Assembly: GCF_030252345.1 (NCBI RefSeq)
Contig: NZ_CP126980.1
Location: 3,363,501-3,427,500, forward strand
From: Actinoplanes oblitus
Lineage (GTDB): Bacteria; Actinomycetota; Actinomycetes; Mycobacteriales; Micromonosporaceae
Direction: 5' to 3'
Length of the DNA: 64,000 bases
In this document: piece after piece, positions 17,092 to 26,147 of the stretch
Layout: every line of letters begins with the position of its first letter
How positions within the stretch are numbered: position 1 is the stretch's first letter
Position numbers and translations under genes: made by a program
Notes under the pieces: model-generated
What the model saw: only the letters and a program-made list of their open reading frames with translations
What the model was told of the DNA's origin: nothing
The model's database searches: none

Positions 17092-18300
17092 TTACTCGGT
17101 GTCGGCCTGCCACAGGTCGGGGCCGAACATCTCGTACTGGATGTCGCGGGGCTGGACGCCGCGATCGAGCAGGCCGGCGCGGATGTTCTTGAGGAACGGG
17201 AGTGGGCCGCACAGGTAGTAGACCGCGTTCTCCGGCAGCGTGACGTCCGCGAGATCCATCATGCCGGCGTTCGTGGCGGTGGTGGCCAGGGTGCCGGTGC
17301 GGCCGTCCGCGTACCAGACGTGCAGCTCGGACTTGGGCAGGTGGGCCAGGTCGTCGACGATCTGGCGGCGGAGCGGGAAGCTGCTCTCGCTCGCGTCGGC
17401 GTGCAGCAGCATGACCGGCAGGTGGGAGCCGGCGGTCACCAGGTGGGAGATCATGCCGGCCATCGGGGTGACGCCGATGCCCGCCGAGGCGAAGACCACC
17501 GGGCGGCCGCTGTCGTCCAGGACGACGTCGCCGTAGGGCAGGCTCATGGTCAGCTCGTCGCCCGGGCCGACCCGATCGTGCAGGAAGTTCGACACCTCGC
17601 CGTCCGGCTTGCCGCCGCCGTGTACCCGTTTGACCGAGAAGTATCGGTGCTCGCCGTCGTCGGCACGGGTCAGGCTGTACTGCCGGGGCTGGCGGACGCC
17701 GTCCGGCATCGGGGCCTGGACGGTGACGTACTGGCCGGGCAGCGACGTCTTGACGATCCGGTCGTCGATCCGGCGCATCACGAAGGTGACCACGTCGTCG
17801 GTCTCCCGGACCTTCTCGGCGACCCGCCACGGCCGCCACACCCGCTCCGGGGCGACGCCGCGCGCCGAGTACAGGCCGCGCTCCTGGTTGATCAGCGCGT
17901 AGGCCATCAGCCAGTAGACCTCGTCCCAGGCCGCCGCCACCTCGGGCGTGACGGCGTCGCCCAGCACGTCGGCGATCGCCCAGAACAGGTTCTCGTGCAC
18001 GATCCGGTACTGCTCGGGGCGGATGCCCAGCGACGCGTGCTTGTGCGCGACCCGGGTGAGCAGCCGCTCGGGCAGCCGTTCCGGGTGGTTGACCAGGGCG
18101 GACGCGAACACCGCCACCGAGCCGGCGAGCGATTTCGGCTGGCTGCCCTCGGCCTGGTTACCGCGGTTGAAGACGCCGTCCCTCAGCTCGGGATGGGCCG
18201 CGAACATGTGTGCGTAGAACCGGTTCGCGATCTCGTGGATGTTCTCGCCGACCACCGGAAGGGTGGCCTCGACGACGGGCCGAGCAGTCTTCGACAACAT
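17092..18300 (-). CDS. hmp: Flavohemoglobin (nitric oxide dioxygenase)
   Basis: 402 aa. The globin domain (1-145) has the proximal His in VAHKHASLGI and the Tyr/Gln distal region NRFYAHMF. The ferredoxin-reductase-like FAD domain follows (PRQYSLTRA is the FAD RxYS motif), then the NAD domain (ASAGIGVTPMAGM, YLCGPLPFL). It oxidises NO to nitrate using NAD(P)H and oxygen in the cytoplasm. No NsrR-type operator is evident upstream. It is convergent with the DUF3040 gene. Confidence 0.95.
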   Translation of the reverse strand: MLSKTARPVVEATLPVVGENIHEIANRFYAHMFAAHPELRDGVFNRGNQAEGSQPKSLAGSVAVFASALVNHPERLPERLLTRVAHKHASLGIRPEQYRIVHENLFWAIADVLGDAVTPEVAAAWDEVYWLMAYALINQERGLYSARGVAPERVWRPWRVAEKVRETDDVVTFVMRRIDDRIVKTSLPGQYVTVQAPMPDGVRQPRQYSLTRADDGEHRYFSVKRVHGGGKPDGEVSNFLHDRVGPGDELTMSLPYGDVVLDDSGRPVVFASAGIGVTPMAGMISHLVTAGSHLPVMLLHADASESSFPLRRQIVDDLAHLPKSELHVWYADGRTGTLATTATNAGMMDLADVTLPENAVYYLCGPLPFLKNIRAGLLDRGVQPRDIQYEMFGPDLWQADTE

Positions 18301-18340
18301 GCCCCGACCATAGCCAGCCGCCTCGGGCCACCGCCGCTGA

Positions 18341-19540
18341 TCAGCGCAGACGTGCCTGCACCCGGCGGTAGCCGACCTGCCACAGGGCGAGCAGCAGCAG
18401 CCCGGCGACCAGCACCCAGACCGGCAGGTGCGCGCCGGTCAGGCCGAGCAGGATCGCGCCCGCGGCCGCCGGCAACGCCCAGCCGAGCGTCCACCGCAGT
18501 GCCGCGCCGGAGATCCCGAGCGGGCCGGCGACCAGAAAGTACAGCGCCGCGCCGCCGCACAGCACCCAGCGCATCGCCGGATCCGCGTGCTCCGCCTCGC
18601 CGGCCAGCCCGCCCAGCCCGGCCGCGATCGCCACGATCGCCGCGGTGGTCAGATAGTGCACCGGCATGGTCGCCCGCAGCGCCCGCGTCCAGGCACCGGA
18701 GACCGGCGCGGCGGCCGAGCCGTACTGCAGCGTCAGCCACCACAGCGCCACCAGAAGACCGAAACCGGTCAACACCAGAAACCAGATTTCGTACGACCAG
18801 AGCGTCACGTCCGCGGCCTCGTTCACCAGCTGCGCCACGGCCTCGCCGAGCACGATGATGACGAACAGCCCGAGCCGCTCACCCAGGTGCGGCCGGTCGG
18901 CGGTCACCGCATGCGGCTCGGGCAACGCCGGCGGCGCGGTGGCCCGCCCCGGCCTGCGCCGGGCCAGCACGGTGGCCCACCGGCGCTGGTGCTGCTCGTG
19001 CTCGTGGCGCTCCTCGGCGATCAGCCGGTCCGGGTGCCGGGCGGCCAGCAGCGTGTAACCCAGGTCGAAGGCGATGCCGGCCGCCCACAGCCAGTACCGG
19101 ACCGGCGCCCCGAAGCCGAGCGACGCCACCCAGGGGATCAGCCCGACCGCCTGGTGCACGCCCGGCCACTCGGTCATCACCTCGGCCGACTTCTTCCACG
19201 ACGCGATGGCGAGCATCCGGCAGGCGACGTACGCGATGATGAACCGCTGCGGCCGGTCGCCGTCGACCAGCGGGGTGACCGAGGCGGCCATCACGGCGAT
19301 CCCGAACATCGCGCCGAGCATGGTGATCAGCCGGATCCGGCTGGCGGCGACGTTCGCGTACAGGGTGAAGCCGGTCCAGACACTCCACATCGCGTAGTAG
19401 AGGATCCCGAAGATCAGCAGCCGCTCGGCGTCCGGCTCGTGCAGGAGGTGGGCGAGCTGGGCCACCGCTGCCACGATGACGAGATCGAAGAAGAGTTCCA
19501 GCCAGGTGGCATGCCGCTCCTCGGCGGCCGGTTCCGACAT
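18341..19540 (-). CDS. Low temperature requirement protein A (LtrA) family membrane protein
   Basis: About 399 aa from ATG 19540 (a TTG at 19549 is possible). Multi-pass protein with about ten hydrophobic helices. The start ERHATWLELFFDLVIVAAVAQL and the internal HLGERLGLFVIIVLGEAV are hallmark LtrA motifs. The family is named from a Listeria cold-growth mutant; its biochemical role is not established. Confidence 0.9.
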   Translation of the reverse strand: MSEPAAEERHATWLELFFDLVIVAAVAQLAHLLHEPDAERLLIFGILYYAMWSVWTGFTLYANVAASRIRLITMLGAMFGIAVMAASVTPLVDGDRPQRFIIAYVACRMLAIASWKKSAEVMTEWPGVHQAVGLIPWVASLGFGAPVRYWLWAAGIAFDLGYTLLAARHPDRLIAEERHEHEQHQRRWATVLARRRPGRATAPPALPEPHAVTADRPHLGERLGLFVIIVLGEAVAQLVNEAADVTLWSYEIWFLVLTGFGLLVALWWLTLQYGSAAAPVSGAWTRALRATMPVHYLTTAAIVAIAAGLGGLAGEAEHADPAMRWVLCGGAALYFLVAGPLGISGAALRWTLGWALPAAAGAILLGLTGAHLPVWVLVAGLLLLALWQVGYRRVQARLR

Positions 19541-19657
19541 GCCCGGCAACTTAGCGGGTTTCGACGGTGATCTCTTCCCCGGGTTGTCGACCCGGCCGGA
19601 GCCGGGCGTCGCGTCGGATCGGCGGGCCCGCCTGGTCGCGGAGGAAACGCATCAGGC

Positions 19658-20167
19658 TCAGAGACCTTCCATGTGCTTCCGGGTGAGAAAACTCCGGGCG
19701 TGGTGGATCAGCGGCCGATCCTCGGTGCCGTGGAAGACCTCCACGATCGACGCGACGACGAGCGTCGACTCGCCCACCGGCAGCAGGTGCAGGGGCGTGC
19801 CGCGCAGCGCCGCCACCGCGTCGAACAGGATCGGCTCGCCGGTCGGCAGCACGCTCCAGCCCTGCTCCGCGGTGAACCGGTCACCGCCGCTGTGCGAGAA
19901 CTCCCGGGCCAGCCCGGCGTGCCCGGCCCCGAGCAGATGCACCACGAAACTCTCCGCGGCCAGCAGGAGCCGAGCGGTGCGGGTGCCCATGACCGAGAAC
20001 GACAGCGCCGGCGGATCGACCGACACCGACGCGACGCTGGACGCGGTCAGGCCGACGGGACCGTCCGGGCCCAGCGCGCTGATCACGGCGACCCCGGTCG
20101 GGTAGCGGCGGAAGGCACTCTTCATCCGCTCGCCGACACCCGATTCCCGCACAGTTTCCAGATCCAC
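19658..20167 (-). CDS. Flavin reductase family protein (FMN-binding split barrel)
   Basis: 169 aa from a GTG at 20167. The split-barrel pattern FRRYPTGVAVISA, GLTASSVASVSVDPPALSFSV and FVVHLLGAGHAGLAREFS matches the HpaC/flavin reductase-like family that supplies reduced FMN/FAD to two-component monooxygenases. No monooxygenase partner is adjacent, so the acceptor is unknown. A small palindrome lies immediately upstream. Confidence 0.87.
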   Translation of the reverse strand: MDLETVRESGVGERMKSAFRRYPTGVAVISALGPDGPVGLTASSVASVSVDPPALSFSVMGTRTARLLLAAESFVVHLLGAGHAGLAREFSHSGGDRFTAEQGWSVLPTGEPILFDAVAALRGTPLHLLPVGESTLVVASIVEVFHGTEDRPLIHHARSFLTRKHMEGL

Positions 20168-20184
20168 GAAGCGACGCTAAAACT

Positions 20185-20198
20185 TGAAGCCAGCTTCA
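20185..20198. promoter_or_regulatory. Operator-like palindrome upstream of flavin reductase
   Basis: TGAAGC-CA-GCTTCA, a perfect 6-bp inverted repeat 17 bp before the flavin reductase start. It resembles sites used by MarR/HxlR-type regulators, but no such regulator is encoded nearby. Confidence 0.35.
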
Positions 20199-20212
20199 TG
20201 TCAAAGCGTCGT

Positions 20213-20367
20213 TGATCACTCCGGCCGGCCCGATCGCGGGGTGTCGGCGGGCGGCGCGGCGCGGGAGGTGGTGTGGGGCCGTGCGTTGCTTGATCACTCC
20301 GGCCGGCCGGCCGGATCGTGGCGTGTCGGCGGGTAGCGCGGCGCCGGGAGGTGGTGTGGGGCCGCGG
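20213..20367. repeat. Two direct copies of a ~75-bp intergenic sequence
   Basis: Copies begin with TGATCACTCCGGCCGGCC at 20213 and 20291 (period 78) and both end near GGTGGTGTGGGGCC. They differ by small substitutions and insertions. They fill the divergent region between flavin reductase and the DUF309 gene. No coding sequence is seen here. Confidence 0.8.
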
Positions 20368-20385
20368 GTCGGGCAGTATGTGGGC

Positions 20386-20874
20386 ATGGAGACGGGTGGA
20401 CCGGGGTTCGCGCGGGATCGGGACGCGGCCGGGCGGGCGAAGAACTCCCGGCCGCGGGACGGGCTCGGACGGCCGCTGCCGCACGGCCTGACCGGGGTGC
20501 CGACCACGCCGGAGGACCTGGTCCTGCCGCCGGACGAGGCACTGCGGGAGGCGCAGCGGCTGCTCGACGCCGGTCGGCCGTTCCACGCTCACGAGGTGCT
20601 CGAGGGCGCGTGGAAGGCGTGCGACGACGAGAACCGCGAACTGTGGAAGGGGCTGGCCCAGCTCGCGGTCGGCATCACCCACCTGCGAAGGGGGAACGAG
20701 GTGGGCGCGGTCCGCTTGCTGACCCGGGCCGCGGACCGCGTCGCGGCGTACGCGGAACATCCCCCGCACGGGATCGCCGTCGCCGCGCTGACCACCTGGG
20801 CCCGCGACCTCGTCGCGCGGATCGGCACCGCCCCGATCCCCGCCGACCTGCTCGCCCCACGCCTGCTCGGCTAG
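20386..20874 (+). CDS. DUF309 domain protein
   Basis: 162 aa from ATG 20386. The DUF309 signature is clear: AQRLLDAGRPFHAHEVLEGA, then LWKGLAQLAVGITHLRRGN. The family is a small all-helical fold with conserved His/Glu in FHAHEVLE; its function is unknown. The N-terminal ~50 residues are charged and variable. It ends 35 bp before the convergent deformylase. Confidence 0.87.
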   Translation: METGGPGFARDRDAAGRAKNSRPRDGLGRPLPHGLTGVPTTPEDLVLPPDEALREAQRLLDAGRPFHAHEVLEGAWKACDDENRELWKGLAQLAVGITHLRRGNEVGAVRLLTRAADRVAAYAEHPPHGIAVAALTTWARDLVARIGTAPIPADLLAPRLLG

Positions 20875-20909
20875 CCCGTGTTTCGGAGTCCGACGCCCGG
20901 CGGGGAAGG

Positions 20910-21455
20910 TCAGTGCGGGCTGACGCGCACCTCCGGCGCCGGCAGGCCCTCGAACCACGCGGCCTCACGCAGCGTGTCCAGCAGCCGCTGCCGCCCGGCC
21001 GCGTCCTGCCGGTCGATGAACAGGATCCCGTCCAGGTGGTCGGTCTCGTGCTGCACGCACCGGGCCAGCAGGCCCTCGCCCACCACCTGGACCGGGTCGC
21101 CGTGCCTGGTCAGGCCGGTGGCCACCACGTTCATCCGGCGCTTGGTGTCGAGGTAGATGCCGGGGATGGAGAGGCAGCCCTCCGGGCCGTCCTGCTCCTG
21201 CTCGTCGGGGAACTCGAGCACCGGGTTGACCAGGTGGTCGAGCTTGCGATCGTTGCCCGGCAGGTCGGGGTTGATCGCGAAGACCCGCAGGCTCACCCCG
21301 ATCTGCGGCGCGGCCAGCCCGGCGCCACGGGACTCGGCCAGCGTGTGGTGGAGATCCTGGACCAGCCGGTGCAGCTCGGCGTCGAACGTGGTCACCGCCT
21401 CCGCGGGCCGCCGCAGCACCGGATCGCCGATCTTGATGATGGGAACCGCCGTCAC
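20910..21455 (-). CDS. def: Peptide deformylase
   Basis: 181 aa from GTG 21455, preceded by GGGGAGG at proper spacing; longer frames upstream lack a site. It removes the formyl group from nascent N-terminal methionine. The three metal-binding motifs are present: GAGLAAPQIG, EGCLSIPG (Cys ligand) and QHETDHLDG (HExxH-type, both His ligands). It is cytoplasmic and ribosome-associated. It may be an accessory copy, since actinobacteria often carry several. Confidence 0.94.
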   Translation of the reverse strand: MTAVPIIKIGDPVLRRPAEAVTTFDAELHRLVQDLHHTLAESRGAGLAAPQIGVSLRVFAINPDLPGNDRKLDHLVNPVLEFPDEQEQDGPEGCLSIPGIYLDTKRRMNVVATGLTRHGDPVQVVGEGLLARCVQHETDHLDGILFIDRQDAAGRQRLLDTLREAAWFEGLPAPEVRVSPH

Positions 21456-21580
21456 CCGAACCTCCCCGAGAGAGCCATGAGCGGAAGCAACGCTACCCGG
21501 CGGGTGTGACGAGATGGCACCACGAGCGCATCCACCGGCCATCGGGTGTGCGCCGAGTCGAACCCGGGTACCGCGCAACC

Positions 21581-22540
21581 GTGGACCTAGACGAGTCGCG
21601 TGTGGATCAGACCAGCGGTGTTCGTACCAAAAAGACCCCGGACCAGGGGGAGAGCACCTGGACCGTCATCGTCGCGGTGGCCGCGAACGCGGCCATCGCG
21701 ATCGCGAAGATCGTGGCCGGCCTGCTCACCGGTAGCGCGTCGATGTGGGCCGAGGCCGCCCACTCGATCGCCGACACCGGCAACGAGATCCTGCTGCTGG
21801 TCGGCCTGAAACGCTCGCTGCGCGAGCCGGACGGCCGGCACCCCTTCGGGTACGGGCAGGAACGCTACTTCTGGACCTTCCTGGCGGCCCTCGGCATCTT
21901 CCTGATCGGCGGCGTCCTGTCGATCGGGGAGGGCGTGCGCAGCATGCTGATGCCGGAGCCGGTGGAGAGCCTCTGGGTCGGCGTCGGCGTGCTGGTGGTG
22001 GCCGCCGGGTTCGAGAGCTACTCCTGGTACACCGCGCACAAGCAGCTGCGCAAGGAGGCGCGGGAGCGGGACCGGTCGATGCGGCACCACCTGCGGCACG
22101 CCTCCGACCCGAGCGCCACCACCGTCTTCCTGGAGGACACCGCCGCGCTGATCGGCCTCGCCATCGCGCTCGTCGCGCTGGTCCTGCACGCCACCACCGG
22201 CTGGGCCGGCTGGGACGCGGTCGGCAGCATGTCGATCGGCGTGCTGCTGATCGTGGTGGCCTACCTGCTGGCCCGCCGTTCGAAGGGCCTGCTGCTCGAC
22301 GAGTCGGCGCCGGACGACGTGCTGGACCCGATCCGGGAACGGGTCGAGGCCGAGCACTGGATCGCCGGCATCCAGGACCTGCACGCCGTCTGGGTCGGAC
22401 CCTCCCAGTTGCTGATCAACATGTGGGTCACGCCCGTCGACGGGGAGCGGCTGGTCGAGCGGGTCGCCGGGCTGCGCCGGGAACTGCTGGAGAACGACAC
22501 GATCGCCCAGGTCACCGTGACGTTGATACCGGCCCGGTGA
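21581..22540 (+). CDS. Cation diffusion facilitator (CDF) family transporter
   Basis: 319 aa if GTG 21581 is used; GTG 21506 and GTG 21602 are alternatives and no start has a convincing ribosome site. Six TM helices; the metal-binding HxxxD in AEAAHSIADTGNE and the later EDTAALIG helix are typical CDF sites, although the second (D/E-D) pair is atypical. The C-terminal cytoplasmic domain (about 235-319) ends VTVTLIPAR. It probably exports divalent metal (Zn/Fe/Mn) in exchange for protons. Confidence 0.88.
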   Translation: MDLDESRVDQTSGVRTKKTPDQGESTWTVIVAVAANAAIAIAKIVAGLLTGSASMWAEAAHSIADTGNEILLLVGLKRSLREPDGRHPFGYGQERYFWTFLAALGIFLIGGVLSIGEGVRSMLMPEPVESLWVGVGVLVVAAGFESYSWYTAHKQLRKEARERDRSMRHHLRHASDPSATTVFLEDTAALIGLAIALVALVLHATTGWAGWDAVGSMSIGVLLIVVAYLLARRSKGLLLDESAPDDVLDPIRERVEAEHWIAGIQDLHAVWVGPSQLLINMWVTPVDGERLVERVAGLRRELLENDTIAQVTVTLIPAR

Positions 22541-22583
22541 ATTGCCCTTGGCCGGACCGGGCGGATCGGCCAGGATCATGATC

Positions 22584-23147
22584 ATGACAAGTGAGCAGCG
22601 CGTGGTGGGCTACGGCGGCATGTGGGCACGGCCCGAGGAGGACCCGCGGCAGGCCGGCAACCCGGTCGGCGAGCTGGCGACGATCCGCGAGTACCTGACC
22701 AACTATCGGCGGACGCTGGGCCTCAAATGCGAGGGGCTGACCCCGGAGCAGCTGGCCACCCGGTCGGTGCCGCCGTCCACGATGAGCCTGCTCGGCCTGG
22801 TCCGGCACCTGGCCAAGGTCGAGCACGTGTGGTTCCAGCTGGCGTTGCGGGGCGTCGACGAGCCGCGGCTGTTCTGGTCGGCGGACGTGCGGGACGTGGA
22901 CTTCGACGGGGCGGTGGCCGACCCGGCGGTGGTCGCCGAGGCGTTCGCGGCCTGGGAGTCGCAGATCGCCGCGGCGGACGAGTGGCTTGACCGGGCCACC
23001 GACCTGGGCGCCGAGGTGACGCTCTCGTGGAACGGCGAGAAGTCAACGGTGCGCGACATCCTGATCCACATGATCGAGGAGTATGCCCGCCACTGCGGGC
23101 ACGCCGACCTGCTGCGGGAGTGCATCGACGGGCGGACCGGGCAGTAG
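22584..23147 (+). CDS. DinB-family (DUF664) protein
   Basis: 187 aa from ATG 22584 (AGGA 8 bases upstream; ATG 22578 is also possible). The four-helix DinB/DUF664 pattern is visible: ELATIREYLTNYRRTLG, SLLGLVRHLAKVEHVWF (first metal His) and ILIHMIEEYARHCGHADLLRE (second and third His). Many members are thiol-dependent metalloenzymes (mycothiol transferases) in actinobacteria; that role is family knowledge, not shown here. Confidence 0.87.
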   Translation: MTSEQRVVGYGGMWARPEEDPRQAGNPVGELATIREYLTNYRRTLGLKCEGLTPEQLATRSVPPSTMSLLGLVRHLAKVEHVWFQLALRGVDEPRLFWSADVRDVDFDGAVADPAVVAEAFAAWESQIAAADEWLDRATDLGAEVTLSWNGEKSTVRDILIHMIEEYARHCGHADLLRECIDGRTGQ

Positions 23148-23176
23148 CTTCCGCCGCCGGGTCCGGATCGGCATGC

Positions 23177-23222
23177 GATCGCCGATTTCCGGTACGGGTG
23201 GCCGTACCGGAAATCGGCGATC
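23177..23222. terminator. Perfect 21-bp stem-loop between convergent genes
   Basis: Arms 23177-23197 and 23202-23222 are perfectly complementary over 21 bp with a GTGG loop. It lies between DinB (plus) and pectate lyase (minus) and would serve both strands. No U-tract is present. Confidence 0.75.
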
Positions 23223-23265
23223 AGCGGGTGAGGCGGGTCTCGCGCGGGCCCACGGTCCCGGACGC

Positions 23266-24807
23266 TCAGGAGGCGTAGGTCTCGAATTCCGCCACCTTCG
23301 GCGTGCCGGCGGCGGCGGTGATCCGGAAGGTGAGCTTGGTGACCGCGGTGGCCGGGAAGGTGATCACGCCGGCGCCGGTGCCCGACGTGAGGACCGCGCC
23401 GGTGCTGCCGTTGAGGACCTGGTAGGCGCCGATCACGCCGCCGGTGACCTCGCGGATGTTGATCCGGGAGACGGTGGTGGCCGCACCCCACTTGATCGAG
23501 ATGTCACCGGTGGTGCCGCTCGGCGACCAGTAGGTGGCCAGGCTGCCGTCCTTGACGTTGCCGTAGCTCGTGCCGCCGCCCTTGCTGGACCCGTCGGCGC
23601 CGGCGGCCAGGCTGAGGTTGGTGCCGCTGGGCTGCTGCGTCGGGGTGGTGCTGACGCTCGGGCTCGGCGTGGGGCTGCTGCTGCTCGGCGTGGCGGCCGG
23701 GCTGCTCGTGGTGGCCGAGCAGGCGCCGTTGGAGGTACGCAGGCCGGTGTTCGCGCCGGCGGTCTGCTGCACGATCGACGGGACGCAGGACGTGCCGTCC
23801 AGGGCGAACGAGTACGGGATGCTGACGCTGGTGTTCGACACCGGGTTCGGGCCGGCCGGGTTCTCGTCCTCCGCGGCCTCCCAGGTCACGTTGTCGAAGA
23901 TGTTGCCGGAGACCTGCCAGTAGCCGGGCAGATCGGTGTAGAACGTGCCGAGCGGGTTCCGCGAGTCCGTGAAGTAGTTGTTGTCGACCCGGGCCTTGCC
24001 GCCGGCGCGCGCGTTGATCCCCGACTCGTTGAGGCTGTGGTAGTAGTTGTTGTAGATGTGCGCGGTGGCGCCACGCAGCAGCGGGGTGCGCGAGTCGATG
24101 TTCTCGTACCAGTTGTGGTGGAAGGTGACCGGCCCGTTGGCCAGGTCGCTGTCGCTGGAGCCGACCAGCCCGCCGCGGCCGGAGTCGCGCAGGATGCTGT
24201 AGGACAACGTGACGTACCTGGTGTTGTCCTTCATGTCGAACAGGCCGTCGTAACCGGCCGACTCGCCGCCCGAGGCGATCAGCGTGGCGTGGTCCACCCA
24301 GACGTTGTGCACGTCGGTCTCCATGCCGATCGCGTCGCCGCCGTTGGAGGTGGGCGAGCCGGACTTCTTGACGTTCCGCACCGTCACGTTCTGGATGATG
24401 ATGTTGCTGGCGTTCCTGAGGTGTATGCCCAGCTGGTCGAAGACGGCGCTGCCCACGCCGACGATCGTGACGTTGCTGACGTCCTTGAGCTCGATCTTGT
24501 CGGCCGCGGTGTTGCAGCTGGCGCCGGAGACCTTCGTGGTGTTGCCGTGGTTGATCGTGCCGCTCACCTCGATGGTGATCGGGGTGCTGCTGCTGGCCCG
24601 GCTGCACAGGGCCTGATGGATCTGGGTGCCGGTGGTCGCCCGGACGGTGGTCCCGCCGGCGCCGCCGGTGGTGCCGCCGTTGACGCTGGCGAAGCCGGTG
24701 GCGCTGCCGGTCACTGCCGCGGAGGCTTGGGGATTCGGCAGGAAGAGGGCTATCGCGCCGGCGGTGATCGCGGTGCCGGCCGCGGCCGCCAGTCGAAGTC
24801 TGGTCAT
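23266..24807 (-). CDS. Secreted pectate lyase (PL1) with C-terminal carbohydrate-binding domain
   Basis: 513 aa from ATG 24807 with AGGAG upstream. A signal peptide (TRLRLAAAAGTAITAGAIALF..ASAAV) directs secretion. The catalytic parallel beta-helix (about 35-340) has VWVDHATL, NIIIQNVTVRNVK, TFHHNWYENIDSRTPLLRGA and HIYNNYYHSL, the PL1 catalytic/Ca-binding pattern; it cleaves polygalacturonate by beta-elimination. A Ser/Thr/Pro-rich linker (about 365-400) leads to a discoidin-like CBM (GGTSYGNVKDGSLATYW onward). A LacI-type operator lies upstream, as expected for a catabolite-controlled polysaccharide gene. Confidence 0.94.
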   Translation of the reverse strand: MTRLRLAAAAGTAITAGAIALFLPNPQASAAVTGSATGFASVNGGTTGGAGGTTVRATTGTQIHQALCSRASSSTPITIEVSGTINHGNTTKVSGASCNTAADKIELKDVSNVTIVGVGSAVFDQLGIHLRNASNIIIQNVTVRNVKKSGSPTSNGGDAIGMETDVHNVWVDHATLIASGGESAGYDGLFDMKDNTRYVTLSYSILRDSGRGGLVGSSDSDLANGPVTFHHNWYENIDSRTPLLRGATAHIYNNYYHSLNESGINARAGGKARVDNNYFTDSRNPLGTFYTDLPGYWQVSGNIFDNVTWEAAEDENPAGPNPVSNTSVSIPYSFALDGTSCVPSIVQQTAGANTGLRTSNGACSATTSSPAATPSSSSPTPSPSVSTTPTQQPSGTNLSLAAGADGSSKGGGTSYGNVKDGSLATYWSPSGTTGDISIKWGAATTVSRINIREVTGGVIGAYQVLNGSTGAVLTSGTGAGVITFPATAVTKLTFRITAAAGTPKVAEFETYAS

Positions 24808-24843
24808 CGGTTCGCGCTCCTGGGGATGAGGCATTGGGATGCG

Positions 24844-24857
24844 GGAAAGCGCTTTCC
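24844..24857. promoter_or_regulatory. LacI-family (CebR/CRE-like) operator upstream of pectate lyase
   Basis: GGAAAGCGCTTTCC is a perfect 14-bp palindrome with the AAAGCGCTTT core seen for LacI-family sugar regulators. It is 37 bp upstream of the lyase ATG, consistent with repression by blocking transcription. The regulator is not encoded in this window. Confidence 0.6.
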
Positions 24858-25062
24858 TCACCGAGTATGGAGCGACGTCGATTAACGCACAAGAAACTTC
24901 GGCGTTTGCATTTTGTTGCATCGGTGGAGGCGGCCGGCCAGCCGCCGTCCGGCGCGACCGCCGCCGCGGTGGGCCGGCCGTTACCGCCGCGCGGCCGCGG
25001 TTCCCGGCCGGATCAGGCTTCGCGACGCATCTCGCCGGGACCGCGGCCGGCGCCCTCCCCGA

Positions 25063-25128
25063 CCCGGGATTCAGCCCGGAACCGCCTCGCGGCCGGGAGT
25101 GCAGCGGACACCCGGCGCTCAGCCACGG
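25063..25128. repeat. Dispersed intergenic repeat, copy 1
   Basis: Partner of 56470-56534. It lies about 90 bp upstream of the patatin-like gene. Roughly 65 bp long, GC-rich and able to form short hairpins. Confidence 0.7.
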
Positions 25129-25214
25129 TTCGGGCGGGTGCGCCGGTGGTGTCCCCAGCCGTACCGGAACGGGTTGGCGATGATGACGAGCGGACCGGGA
25201 GTTAGCATCGGCGC

Positions 25215-26147
25215 ATGTCCCGGACGAGGCGGGTGGCGCTGGCGCTCGGGTCGGGCGGCGCTCGTGGCTACGCGCACGTCGGCGCGGCGCAGGTGCTGGC
25301 CGAGCGGGGATTCGAGGTCGCCGCGGTGGCCGGATCGTCGATGGGTGCGCTGGTCGGCGGGGTGCTGGCGGCCGGGCGGCTGACCGAGTTCGCCGACTGG
25401 GCGTCCGGGCTGAAACAGCGCGACGTGGTGCGGCTGATCGACCCGAAGTGGGCGTCGCCCGGCGCGATGGCCGCGGATCGGCTGGTCAACCGGCTCAACG
25501 ACTTCCTCACCGACGTGCAGATCGAGGACCTGCCGATTCCCTACACGGCGGTGGCGACCGACATCGCGGCGCGGCGTGAGGTGTGGTTCCAGAAGGGGCC
25601 ACTGCGATCGGCGGTGCGGGCGTCGATCGCGATCCCCGGGGTGATCACCCCGGTGGTAATCAATGGCCGGCTGCTGGCCGACGGCGGCATGCTCAACCCG
25701 GTGCCGATCGAGCCGACCGCGGCGGCCGGCGCGGACCTGACCATCGCGGTGTCGTTGCAGGCCCCGCGCCCGCCGTCGGAGCCGGCGGCACCGGTGCGGG
25801 CGACTGCCGAGGCGCCTTGGCTGGAGGATTGGGCGGTCCGGTTGCGGCAGGTGTTCCGGCGCTCGCCGACCGAGCCGGCCGCGGCCGAGCCGCTCGCCGA
25901 CGCGTTGCCCGCGGACCTGCGGATCGCCGACGTGCTGTCGCTGTCGCTGGACGCCATGCAGGACCTCATCGCCCGGTACCGGATGGCCGGGCTGCCACCG
26001 GACATCCAGATCGCCATCCCGGTCAGCGCCTGCCGGGTGATGGACTTCCATCGCGCGGCCGAGATGATCGAAGTCGGTCGAGAGCTGACCGGCCGCGCGC
26101 TCGACGATTGGGCCGCCGGATCGCGGGTAGGGCTCTCGCGTGGCTGA
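25215..26147 (+). CDS. Patatin-like phospholipase (RssA-like)
   Basis: 310 aa. Ser-Asp catalytic dyad lipid acyl hydrolase. The oxyanion motif is GSGGARG (12-18), the nucleophile elbow is GSSMG (about 40-44) and the catalytic Asp is in DGGMLNPVP. There is no signal peptide, so it is cytoplasmic or peripheral. Its stop overlaps the GTG start of the TPP enzyme, so the two genes are translationally coupled. Confidence 0.92.
   Translation: MSRTRRVALALGSGGARGYAHVGAAQVLAERGFEVAAVAGSSMGALVGGVLAAGRLTEFADWASGLKQRDVVRLIDPKWASPGAMAADRLVNRLNDFLTDVQIEDLPIPYTAVATDIAARREVWFQKGPLRSAVRASIAIPGVITPVVINGRLLADGGMLNPVPIEPTAAAGADLTIAVSLQAPRPPSEPAAPVRATAEAPWLEDWAVRLRQVFRRSPTEPAAAEPLADALPADLRIADVLSLSLDAMQDLIARYRMAGLPPDIQIAIPVSACRVMDFHRAAEMIEVGRELTGRALDDWAAGSRVGLSRG

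Larger units (their letters stand above)
24808..25214. other. 407-bp divergent intergenic region
   Basis: It lies between pectate lyase and the patatin-like gene. It holds the palindromic operator (24844-24857), an AT-richer stretch at about 24865-24920 that probably carries the pectate lyase promoter, and a 66-bp element (25063-25128) repeated at 56470-56534. No convincing coding sequence. Confidence 0.7.
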
